Below are positions 9,569 to 18,438 of a DNA stretch of 64,000 bases, piece after piece. Location: NCBI GenBank assembly GCA_963761975.1, contig CAVXIR010000002.1, forward strand, positions 1,736,001 to 1,800,000, read 5' to 3'. A program made the translations under genes and the position numbers. Below the pieces are notes generated by a model. It saw only the letters and a list, made by a program, of their open reading frames with translations. It made no database searches and was not told the DNA's origin. Every line of letters starts with the position of its first letter. Position 1 is the first letter of the stretch. The DNA comes from JAMQPK01 sp963761975. Lineage in GTDB: Bacteria; Acidobacteriota; Vicinamibacteria; Vicinamibacterales; JAMQPK01.

Positions 9569-11406
9569 AGCGCCCTGATCCAGGCCGGATCTGCGGCGAA
9601 TTGAACGAGTCGAAGAATCGATCGAAAGCTGCCCTTGAGCACGTGCCGATCCTGCCGGCTGAGGAGGGTCGGAGGCAGCTCAGACCCGTCGGTGCCGTGG
9701 CTGATCCCTACACGACCCTGCTGCCAGAGCACCATGCGCAACGTCTCTGCGGCGTCTCTGAAGATCGATTCATGGGCGGCAAACCGGCTTCGTGCCATGG
9801 CGAAGCGCTCGAGTGTCGAGCAGCCGAGCCCGGCACCGCACGCCATTCCAAAGACCCGCCCGACATCCACCAGCGGCGACAACACACTTTCGTCGAGACG
9901 AAATACCGACGCGAACTCGCCGGTGTCTTCGACCACGGCGTCCTGAAAGAAGGTGAGCGGCGGAAGGTTGGCGAGGCAATCGTTGGAGAGCACGTGCAGA
10001 AAGCCAGGATCGACGGCCTCGTCGACGGTTGTCCGCAATTGTTGCCACAGTGAGGCGGGAGCATCGATGGCGCGGAGGTCGAACAGTGGCCGAGCCTTAT
10101 ACGTTTCCTGAAGTACAGGTTCGCGTACCCAGGCGGCATAGCGCGACTTCCACTCCGCGATGCTGCCGACGTGGAACGACGAATCGAACGGTCCGTCTGG
10201 CGGCGAAAGGTATCCGCATTCGGCGAGCACGCCAAGAACGTGACTGTATGCAGCGACGTCGCCGGCTCGATCGCGATCGTCTTCGACGATCATGACCGGC
10301 CGGGGCGACGCCAGGGTCAGCGATTCCGTTCGCCCCGAGGCCCCGCTGAAGCACCAGCATGCCTTGAGTGCGCGTTGGTCAGACGCCAACGCGATGATTC
10401 GCCTGACGATCTTCACGTCGGTTGTGTGAGCGAACCGGATGAGCCAGTCGAGCGATGTCGTGCCGACCAGTTGCTGCAGAATGAAGGCGCGCGCGCGTAG
10501 GTTGAGCGCGCGGAGCTCATCAACGGTCTGCGCGAGATCGACCTCGCGCAGAATCGTCACCGGTTGATCGCCGAACACCGGCGCCACATCGCGAGCGGTC
10601 ACAACGGCATACACACGGCCGCTGGTGGAGCCATCCGCGGTGATCGCCATCGCTCCGCTTTTCGATTCGGCCAGCATGAGCACGCCGTCGGTCACTCGCG
10701 TATCAGGCCGGACGGTTCTCGGCGAAGCCTGCACGAGGCGTGAGACCGGCGCATCCCGATCGCCATCGTCGCTGGCGATCCATTCGAGCACCTCGTACGG
10801 CGTGACAATCGCGCGGGCAACCAGCTGTTCATCTAGGACCGCGATCGCATCGGCGCCCGCAATCATCTGACGCGCGGTGTCGCGGATGGTTTGATGATCC
10901 ACGCATGTGTAGAGCTTCTTCCGTTTCACGAGGTCGTGAAGAAAGAGATCATGAGGCGTGTGCCTCGAGCCCGGAGGGTCGTAGTCGCCCGTGACGCCGC
11001 CGTGCGCCGCCACAAACTGCATCGCATGCGGATATTTTTCGAGCAGGCCGGCAAAGTCTTCGGCGGGGAATGTGTAGAGCACGACATCGCTTCCGGCCCT
11101 CGCCGTGTGCGGGCAATTCGGGGCGCCGTTGAAGCGTTCGACGCCCAGCATGTCGCCGCCGCCGAGAATGTCGCGCAGCTCGCTACGGCCGTTCGCTTCG
11201 TCCCACAAGGAGACGGTTCCCTGCTGAATCACGAAGATGTGGGTCCGATGCGGCTCACCTTGCCACAACACGAAGTCGTTCGATTCGTAAAATCTCACCC
11301 GGCCGCGCGCGGCAAGATCGACCAGGTCGGTCTCGTCGACGCCGTGAAAGGGCGGATGCTTTTTCAAGAAGTCGGCGACACGATAGCTAATCGCGCTGGT
11401 TTCCAT
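9565..11406 (-). CDS. cNMP-binding - CBS - DUF294 nucleotidyltransferase-like protein
   Basis: 613 residues. An N-terminal cyclic-nucleotide-binding domain spans about 15-125. A CBS pair spans about 155-290. The rest aligns by pattern to the GlnD-like DUF294 nucleotidyltransferase plus its C-terminal substrate-binding helices. The usual catalytic stretch (GSxGRxExxxxTDQD) reads GASGRTESLTLASPRPVMIV, so the acidic D-x-D pair is not visible and the enzyme may be catalytically dead or changed. It probably works as a nucleotide sensor controlling the coupled exonuclease or something outside the window. No membrane segments are seen. Confidence 0.8.
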   Translation of the reverse strand: METSAISYRVADFLKKHPPFHGVDETDLVDLAARGRVRFYESNDFVLWQGEPHRTHIFVIQQGTVSLWDEANGRSELRDILGGGDMLGVERFNGAPNCPHTARAGSDVVLYTFPAEDFAGLLEKYPHAMQFVAAHGGVTGDYDPPGSRHTPHDLFLHDLVKRKKLYTCVDHQTIRDTARQMIAGADAIAVLDEQLVARAIVTPYEVLEWIASDDGDRDAPVSRLVQASPRTVRPDTRVTDGVLMLAESKSGAMAITADGSTSGRVYAVVTARDVAPVFGDQPVTILREVDLAQTVDELRALNLRARAFILQQLVGTTSLDWLIRFAHTTDVKIVRRIIALASDQRALKACWCFSGASGRTESLTLASPRPVMIVEDDRDRAGDVAAYSHVLGVLAECGYLSPPDGPFDSSFHVGSIAEWKSRYAAWVREPVLQETYKARPLFDLRAIDAPASLWQQLRTTVDEAVDPGFLHVLSNDCLANLPPLTFFQDAVVEDTGEFASVFRLDESVLSPLVDVGRVFGMACGAGLGCSTLERFAMARSRFAAHESIFRDAAETLRMVLWQQGRVGISHGTDGSELPPTLLSRQDRHVLKGSFRSILRLVQFAADPAWIRAL

Positions 11407-11528
11407 GGCGCCGATCTTATTCGACGCGCCGCCGAACCGGGGATAGCTTCATACATGGCCGGGTTCAGGTAGGATTTGCTCCGCCGGCCGTGACAATGAA
11501 ATTTGCAATGTACTCGAGGAGTAGGTCG

Positions 11529-12488
11529 ATGGCCAAAAGTCGTTCGCAACGGACGTCAGGGGTTACGACAGCAGTCAGGCGTGGCCGCACCGAGGCAGCA
11601 GGCGTCGTCGCATTCCGCCTGCGGCAGCAGAGAAAGCGTGCGCGTGCCGTTGCCGCGGCGCCTCCGCGGAGGCGGGGACTCGGGGGCCCGAGAATCCCGG
11701 CTCGCACACTGCGGGCGCTGGGACCTCGAGGTTCAACCGGGCTGCTCATCGCGGAAGGCGACTCGTGGTTCGACTACCCCTTCAATGACGTGCTCCGATT
11801 TCTCGAGGATGACCATGGCTACGACATCGAGACGGTCGCGCACAGGGGCGACCGCGTAGAAGACATGGCGTACTCCGGAGGACAGTTCGAGGAGTTCGCA
11901 CGTCGGCTGGAAAAACTCCTCCGAGAGAGCCGCGTACCCGATGCCATCCTCATTTCGGGTGGCGGGAACGACATCGCAGGAGAAGAGTTTGCGACACTTC
12001 TGAATCATTCGGCCTCCGGACTGCCGGCGCTCAATCAGGACGTTCTGCGCGGCGTGATCGACATTCGTCTTCGTCACGCGTACGCGTATCTCGTGGCCGG
12101 TCTCACCGAGATTGCGAGGCGTTATCTCAACCGGCCGATCCCGATCCTGATGCACGGCTATGACTACCCTGTGCCCGACGGTCGCGGGTTCTTCGGCGGA
12201 TGGAGCGCACTCCCTGGCCCGTGGCTGCAGCCCGGGTTCCACAGGAAAGGCCACGCGGACCAAAGCAAAAACACTCAAGTCATGGAGGCCGTGATAGACG
12301 CCTTCAATGTAATGCTGCGCCAACTCAGTCGAGCACCCGAATTCCAGCACGTCCGTTACGTCGATCTCCGGGGCACCCTGGCGAACGATCAAACCTACAG
12401 AACCGACTGGGCCAACGAACTGCATCCCAAGCCTCGTGGATTCGCCGCCGTGGCGGCGATGTTCGAGAGCGCAATTACCGGCCTGTAG
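11529..12488 (+). CDS. SGNH/GDSL-family hydrolase
   Basis: 319 residues from the ATG at 11529, which has GAGGAG-like sequence just upstream; a 13-residue longer form is possible. The first ~65 residues are Arg-rich, low-complexity and unlike the family. The catalytic core shows block I IAEGDSWFDYP (Ser), block III GGGNDIAG (Gly/Asn) and block V NELHPKPRGF (His), the expected SGNH set. It probably cleaves an ester or acyl group. No hydrophobic signal peptide is visible, so the location is uncertain. Confidence 0.78.
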   Translation: MAKSRSQRTSGVTTAVRRGRTEAAGVVAFRLRQQRKRARAVAAAPPRRRGLGGPRIPARTLRALGPRGSTGLLIAEGDSWFDYPFNDVLRFLEDDHGYDIETVAHRGDRVEDMAYSGGQFEEFARRLEKLLRESRVPDAILISGGGNDIAGEEFATLLNHSASGLPALNQDVLRGVIDIRLRHAYAYLVAGLTEIARRYLNRPIPILMHGYDYPVPDGRGFFGGWSALPGPWLQPGFHRKGHADQSKNTQVMEAVIDAFNVMLRQLSRAPEFQHVRYVDLRGTLANDQTYRTDWANELHPKPRGFAAVAAMFESAITGL

Positions 12489-12497
12489 ACGCGCGCC

Positions 12498-14467
12498 TCA
12501 TTTCGGCACGTCAAGCGCCGGATTACGCGAGAAAAACCCTCCCGGAATCATCTTGAAGCCGACATGGGTGACTGGCATCACGGGCCACTCTTCCGGCCGC
12601 GGAATGTGGGTGATGCCCATCGTGTACCACACGACGACGTCCTGGCCGGATAACGTTTCGTTGTTGGCGACCCACTTCGGCAGTCCGGCGACGCCGAGGC
12701 TCTGATTCGGATAGGCGCCGGCCGCATACATCTCGTCGGGGTTGTAACGCGTCGCCCAGAAATGCTGATTGACGAAACCGGCGCGCCTCCGCACCTGCGA
12801 AGCCGGAGCGACGTACGGGAATCGAATTGACGCCGGGCACCAGGATGTAGCTCGTATGATGGCCGAGCGAATTCTGAACCTGCGGGTTGACGATCGACCA
12901 GGTGCGTGCCGCGGCCATGTTCATGCGACGCTGCGCGAGGGCCTCGGTGCGGAGGTTCGTTTCTTCCATGATCATCCCGTTCAGCGACGGATTGCCCGGT
13001 CCGGCGGGCAGGGCGCGCGTGTTCATCTCGCGGACTTCATTGGCCGGTCCATCCACATCGAAGTCGAGCCTGAAGTTGAAGAAGTGCTGATGGTGCGGCG
13101 CGACGATGTTTGCGGCGACGAGATGTCCGGGTAGTGGTTGATGCGCGCTCGCTTTCACGTCCCGCACGCCTTTCGCCAGCATGATGCCGGTCAGCGCCGA
13201 ATCGAGCTCGAGAACGCCGTCCTGGTGAAAAATCCAGTTGATTGAGTAGTCGTAGTTGCCGATCGTGGCGATGAAAAAGATCACCAGTTGCCGCGCGCGG
13301 CGCGACTCGTTGTTTTTCGAGAACGATTCGTAGTGCTTCCACAACATGCCGCCGTCGCGCTCGTAGATACCGACCGCGCGCTCCATGAGATACGCCTGCC
13401 CGTTGTCGTTGGCATATGTGACGTCGATGAGCTTGGCGTTCGGCGGTGCGTCGATGTTCGGCTCGATCGGGTAGGCCAGCCGGCCCATGCCGTATTCACC
13501 CACGTCGAACGCGCTGCGCCATCGCCAGTTCCTGTCGGTATCGCCGTACGGCACCGCCATCTCGGAGAGAGAGGCGCGGTACAGGATCGGTCGAAGCCGT
13601 CCGTCATCCTCGTAGCCGACCATGTGCAGCACGAGACCCTCTCGCGGGTGCATCGTGTAGCGGAAGCGCCATTTCTGCCAGCGAATCTCCTGGCCTGAGA
13701 TCTCGAAGCTGGGACCATCGGGCTGTGCGATGGTGAGCGCCTTTGGCGCCGTTCGCGTCCCTGTGGACTTCTCATCAAGCTCCTGGATCGCGCGGAAGTG
13801 GCACGGTCCCGGTGTCGATGAACTCCACGACTCTCTCCGCGTTCATGTCCACCAGTACGCCCACGCCCTCAATCGGCCTGCTGTAGAAATTGGCCCCGTT
13901 TCCCTTGAAGTAGGAGACGGCACGAAGGAGGCGTCGTGTCTGATACCGCGGTGCGACCTGGCCCACAGCCCAAAAATCAACCTGAACGTCGTCGAACTCG
14001 TCGATGCCGCGCTGGCGCATCGCCTGCTGCCAGCGTGCGTCTCCCTTCACGACATTTACGAACGTGTCGTACTCGGCCTCGAGCACGACCGGCTGAACGC
14101 CTTTCACCTCAATCCACGTGACGAGGCGAGACGTGTTGAGATCCACGACAGCCTCGAACGTGCGGTTGCGCCGGCGGTCGAGAAGTACGGCGAACGCCTG
14201 CCGCGCGATCGTGGTGCCCGCCGTGTAGCGGAGAACATCGCTCTTGGCAGGCTCCTTCAGCACAATCGTGGCAAACAGCGCGTCTGACGGGCAATCCGGC
14301 GAAGCGCGGAGTACCTTGGCTGCGGCATTGATCTCATCGGCGCTCAGCGGATCGAGCGGGTGGCGCTGAACCCCTGGCGGCGCCTGCGAGGCCTGAAATG
14401 CCAAGAGTGCCGGTGTGCTGGCCACACACAGGACAATGAGGCTGCGGAAAAGAGATTTGGCGATCAT
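12498..14467 (-). pseudogene. Copper amine oxidase, disrupted by two frameshifts
   Basis: Three frames together encode one primary-amine oxidase. Frame A (14467 to about 13790) holds the signal peptide (SLFRSLIVLCVASTPALLAF) and the N2/N3 region up to TGTVPLPRD. Frame B runs to about 12815 and holds the TPQ-forming tyrosine in IGNYDYSINW and the copper ligands in HHQHFFNF. Frame C ends the protein and holds the third copper ligand in VTHVGFKMIP. Each shift corresponds to one extra base: near 13786-13796 and at 12811-12818, where CCC-TAC-GTC reads CCCGTACGTC. No other damage is visible, so this is either a very recent pseudogene or two assembly errors. As written, no fragment would be active. 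The start follows GGAG. Confidence 0.85.
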
Positions 14468-14519
14468 TGTAGGCTCCACGATGGTGGTGCGTGCGACCGT
14501 TGCGGTGTTCGACTGAATC

Positions 14520-17189
14520 TTATATCTGCCAGCGCACGAAAGATTCGTTGTCGACATCGATCCCACGCGCTCGGCTGTTGGGCGTCCGCGAGCGGATGCG
14601 GGTGGACACCATCGGTTGAAGATGGCACGCCGTTGCGGCCTCCAGGACAGCGCGCTGTACTCCGACCAGACTTTCAGCGGCTCGCCACAGCCAGCCCGCT
14701 CCGAACAGAATGCCCGCGACAGCGAGTGCGTAGAACCAGGCGGCGCCGAGCCTGATATCGGCTGCCAGGCCGGCAACGAGCATCACGTACGAGAGCGCGA
14801 TCGTCGCCAGCGCCGCTGGTGTGAACCGTAGCCTCATGCCCACCCTTGCCAGCCGCTTGCCGGAGCCATGGTTCTCGAGAAGGACGCGCACGTCGATCCA
14901 ACTCCAGGCGCTCACCCGTACGCTGATGTCCCGATGCGTCTGCCAGCCGTCATCGATCACGATCGCTCGCGCCGCACGCGACGCCCGCAACCGCTCGTGC
15001 AAGGTCGTCAGCAACGCCTGGCTTTCCGTTCCAGTCTCTCCCCAGAACCGTCGTACGTCGTCGAGACCGGCCGCGAACAGTAGAGTACTGGCGAAGTTCC
15101 ACAGATTCGGACGGATGGTTCGAGCGATCGCACGCTCGACGTTCGGCGGATTCACGTCTATGAAAAGGCCGCGAAGACGCCCGGCCGCCTGGGCAAAGGG
15201 CTGCACGAAGTGGAGCATCGCTATGGTTGTGCGATATATCAAGCGACTCACAGTCAGCGGGAGTCGGCCAATTCGAGGCTGGGGTGCGATATCCGAGCGG
15301 ACCGCGAACTGCACACATTGCGCGAGGGTGGCGGCGAGGCCGAGGGCGCCGACGCAGAGGAACAAAAGACCCGCTTCAGCGTGCGAGCCTCGCAACAAGA
15401 GCGCGCCAAGCGTCATGAGCGACGTGGTCGCAACTTTCCAGGCGACGCGGTGCGGCATGAACGCGAATGGATAGGGATCGCGTCTGTAGACGGAGGGGAA
15501 CAAGGCCGTTCCCCACGATCCGGTGTTGACCCTGGCGCGCGACAGCGCACGGTCGATGGGAAGCGGACTATAGATGTGGCCGCGCCAGACCGCGCGCCCA
15601 TTCTCGAAGCGATCGGGGTGATGCGGCCGCAGCCACTGCTCGCCCTCGCCATAGCCCACCTGCTGGCGCCAGTAGTCGCGGAATGAATTCCGGTGGTGAT
15701 GCCAGACGAACGCGGCAGGCGCAAATCCGATTTTCCAGCCGCGCGACTGGAGCCGCCAGCACAGGTCGACGTCATCGCCGGCGCGCGTGTAGATGGCGTT
15801 GAACCCGCCGATCTCGAGCAGGGTCTCGCGCCGGAAGGCCATGTTACAGCCCGGCACGTGTTCGGCGGTGCGATCGTCAATGAGCACATGAGTGGGGGCA
15901 CCTGGGGAGCGCGCCACGCACTGGGCCATCCACGGATCGTCCGGCGGCACGATATTCGGACCGCCCGAACCGACGACATCGGAATCGATCAGGGGCTGGA
16001 CGAGATACACGAGCCAGTCCTCGTCGACGCGGACGTCGGCATCTGTATAGGCCACAACCGCGCCGCTGCTATGGTGCAGTCCGACGTTCCGTGCGGCGCT
16101 CAGCCCTCCGTGCGCGGCCTCGATGACGATCACACGAGCGTGCTTCCGTGCGATCTCAGTTGTCAGGTCGCGTGAGCCGTCGTCGACGACGATGATCTCG
16201 TAGTCGGGATAGGTCTGTCGTTCGAGCGATACGAGGCACTCATCGATCGTCGAGGCGGCGTTGAATGCGCACACGACCACGGAGACCCTCGGCCACGTGG
16301 TTCGCTCGGCGGTGCCGAAGGGGGCGGCGCTGAACGACGTCTCCACGCCGCTGAGCGCGAGCTTCGGCCGACGCTGGGCGTCGACCAGCCCGAACGCCCA
16401 ATCCTCAACCTGGAACCCGCCGCGCCACCAGTCATCGGTCCAGGCGAACGCAATCGCCCCGCACGCGCCTTCGCGAAACGCGGCGCCGATCTGCATCGCG
16501 GTCAGCTCGGACTGTTGCGCCTGACCGTGGCGATGGCTGTCGGCGCCCTGCTCGGCCATCAATAATGGTTTGCCGCCGGCGATGTGATGAAGCCGCGCGA
16601 TGTAGGCACGAAGCTCAGCTTCGCGATGCAGGTAGACGTTGAAGGCGACCACGTCGAGAAACGGGAGATCGAGATATTCGGTGGGCGGATAGTTGACGTA
16701 CGTAAGCAGCCTGTCCGGCGCGACGAATTTGGCATCGTGATACAGGTCTTCGAGGAACCGCTCTGTGGCCGACCGGCCGTGCCAGCGGACAATAGCGGCG
16801 GGAATCTCATTTCCAAGCGCGAGGAGAAGCAGGGCCGGGTGATTGGCAAGCCGGGCGATCTGCGAAGCGACGTGGCGCCGAACGTCGCGACGCGCCCGTC
16901 GATTGGCGAGAAAGGCGACGTGCTGAGTCCAACACACCCCCGCCATGACCCAAAGATGATGCCGAGCCGCCTCGTCCAGCAGCGCCTCATCCGGGAGCGT
17001 GTAGGTGCGCACCAGGTTGATCCCGTGACGCTCCATTGCGGCAAAGTCTGCGGCAACACGGTCGCGAGCAGGAAACTGAACGCCACGCTCGTCGGGCGCG
17101 AACGTGCCGTAAGTCACGCCCTTGATGAGGAGACGGTTGCCGCCGACGCGCAGGAATTTTCCATCGACACGTGCGATTGGTGAGGTCAC
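14520..17189 (-). CDS. Fusion protein: TIM-barrel glycosidase - family 2 glycosyltransferase - membrane tail
   Basis: 889 residues. The first ~290 resemble a clan-A glycoside hydrolase barrel, with candidate acids in LALGNEIP and LLMAEQGA. Residues ~300-540 are a GT2 domain (VVVCAFNAASTIDEC, VVDDGS, YTDADVRVDEDW with the DxD, and WRLQSRGW). The last ~300 residues contain several hydrophobic segments and probably anchor it in the inner membrane. It may build and trim a surface polysaccharide (inference). The stop codon of the APH-like gene overlaps this start by 4 bp, so the two are co-translated. Confidence 0.82.
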   Translation of the reverse strand: MTSPIARVDGKFLRVGGNRLLIKGVTYGTFAPDERGVQFPARDRVAADFAAMERHGINLVRTYTLPDEALLDEAARHHLWVMAGVCWTQHVAFLANRRARRDVRRHVASQIARLANHPALLLLALGNEIPAAIVRWHGRSATERFLEDLYHDAKFVAPDRLLTYVNYPPTEYLDLPFLDVVAFNVYLHREAELRAYIARLHHIAGGKPLLMAEQGADSHRHGQAQQSELTAMQIGAAFREGACGAIAFAWTDDWWRGGFQVEDWAFGLVDAQRRPKLALSGVETSFSAAPFGTAERTTWPRVSVVVCAFNAASTIDECLVSLERQTYPDYEIIVVDDGSRDLTTEIARKHARVIVIEAAHGGLSAARNVGLHHSSGAVVAYTDADVRVDEDWLVYLVQPLIDSDVVGSGGPNIVPPDDPWMAQCVARSPGAPTHVLIDDRTAEHVPGCNMAFRRETLLEIGGFNAIYTRAGDDVDLCWRLQSRGWKIGFAPAAFVWHHHRNSFRDYWRQQVGYGEGEQWLRPHHPDRFENGRAVWRGHIYSPLPIDRALSRARVNTGSWGTALFPSVYRRDPYPFAFMPHRVAWKVATTSLMTLGALLLRGSHAEAGLLFLCVGALGLAATLAQCVQFAVRSDIAPQPRIGRLPLTVSRLIYRTTIAMLHFVQPFAQAAGRLRGLFIDVNPPNVERAIARTIRPNLWNFASTLLFAAGLDDVRRFWGETGTESQALLTTLHERLRASRAARAIVIDDGWQTHRDISVRVSAWSWIDVRVLLENHGSGKRLARVGMRLRFTPAALATIALSYVMLVAGLAADIRLGAAWFYALAVAGILFGAGWLWRAAESLVGVQRAVLEAATACHLQPMVSTRIRSRTPNSRARGIDVDNESFVRWQI

Positions 17190-18148
17190 GAGCGCGCCCC
17201 AGCGATGTCCAGTTCGTGAGCGATGGCCCGCAGGCGACCGAGCCGCCGCTGTCCATCTACGGTAGCCATGTCCGCGGGTTTCTCTCCGAGCCAGCGCAGA
17301 TGCAGGTACAGCTCAGCCGAAAGGAGCCGGCTGGAGAGGTCGATCGGCTCGCCGCCCGGCCACCGTGCACGCGCGTACGCCTGCGTGCACTTTTCGATGA
17401 CATCGTCGGTGCAATTGTCGAGCAGGCACACGAGATCCACTTCGCCGAAACCGACTGCCGCCGACTCCCAGTCGATTGGATAGACGTCGGCTCCTCTCAT
17501 CATGACGTTGTGCACGGTGTACTCGCCGTGCACCACGGTCTGCGGCGATGCGATCAACTGCGTGACCATGGACGAGAAAGCGCCACAGAGCCTTTGCAGC
17601 CAGGGACATGCGTCGTGCAGATGCACCGAAAATGCCGTTGTTCGCGAGGCCCATCCTTCGTAGTACGCGCGGTCGTATCGAATGAGGAACGCGAACCGCT
17701 CGTCTCTTTCGGCGCCTTCGTGGAGCCGATGAAAGTCGCCGAGCCAGCGGGCAGCCATATCGATCTCACTCCACCTGTCGGTCGTCCGAGAGCCATCCTC
17801 GAGATACGGGAGTATCAGCCACGCTTCGCGGGTTTCTTGGTTGTGGAACCACCCCGCGACCGTCAGCGCTGAGAGCCCAGAGACGGCGAGCACTCGTTCG
17901 TAGATCGTCGCTTCGTAGGCGACGCCTCGCCGATGGCCGAATGCTTCGAATCGGGGAGCAGAGTACTTGCAGAACAGCTTCACCTCTCGCCCGTCATGAA
18001 GACGGCAGTGCACCACCTCTTTTGGAAACGAGCCTGTCAGCTGCGGCGTGCGACGAACGATCTCGATCGATCGGGGCTCGAGGAGGACGGCTGTCAATCG
18101 TTCAGTAAGGAGCTCGAGTTCCGGCAACGGCCGATCGACAACCTGCAC
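17186..18148 (-). CDS. Aminoglycoside-phosphotransferase-like kinase (APH family)
   Basis: 320 residues with the APH catalytic loop VVHGEYTVHNVMM (HGxxxxxN) and the metal-binding YPIDWESAAVG (D-W-E). The N-lobe strand KLFCKYS supplies a candidate ATP-binding lysine. The family phosphorylates antibiotics, choline, homoserine or sugars; coupling to a glycosyltransferase argues for a sugar or polysaccharide precursor rather than resistance (inference). Translationally coupled to the next gene through a 4-bp overlap. Confidence 0.8.
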   Translation of the reverse strand: MQVVDRPLPELELLTERLTAVLLEPRSIEIVRRTPQLTGSFPKEVVHCRLHDGREVKLFCKYSAPRFEAFGHRRGVAYEATIYERVLAVSGLSALTVAGWFHNQETREAWLILPYLEDGSRTTDRWSEIDMAARWLGDFHRLHEGAERDERFAFLIRYDRAYYEGWASRTTAFSVHLHDACPWLQRLCGAFSSMVTQLIASPQTVVHGEYTVHNVMMRGADVYPIDWESAAVGFGEVDLVCLLDNCTDDVIEKCTQAYARARWPGGEPIDLSSRLLSAELYLHLRWLGEKPADMATVDGQRRLGRLRAIAHELDIAGARS

Positions 18149-18438
18149 ACGTTGATTTCTAGCAGGGACTCGATGAAGTGGTGATTAAGGGAGACGTCAA
18201 CTTTTCGGTAAGCTCTTTCGGAGTGGGCCGACGGGCAGGCACCCTGCTAAACTTCCGTCCATCGAGCCAGAATGCTGTGGATCTCGCCGGCATACCGCCT
18301 TCAGCGAATCGGCGAGCGGTTGATGCGTGCCGCCCGGACATTGCCGATTCTATTTGAGCAAGACGTTGAGCTGAGCGGTCGATGGCCCCGAGAGAGGGAG
18401 TATGATCGACCGGTTCGAGTCCGGCGTACCGAACAGAC

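Noticed and set aside
17186..18148. Antibiotic resistance call for the APH-like gene
   Set aside because: Context and coupling to a glycosyltransferase do not support it, and the family is broad.
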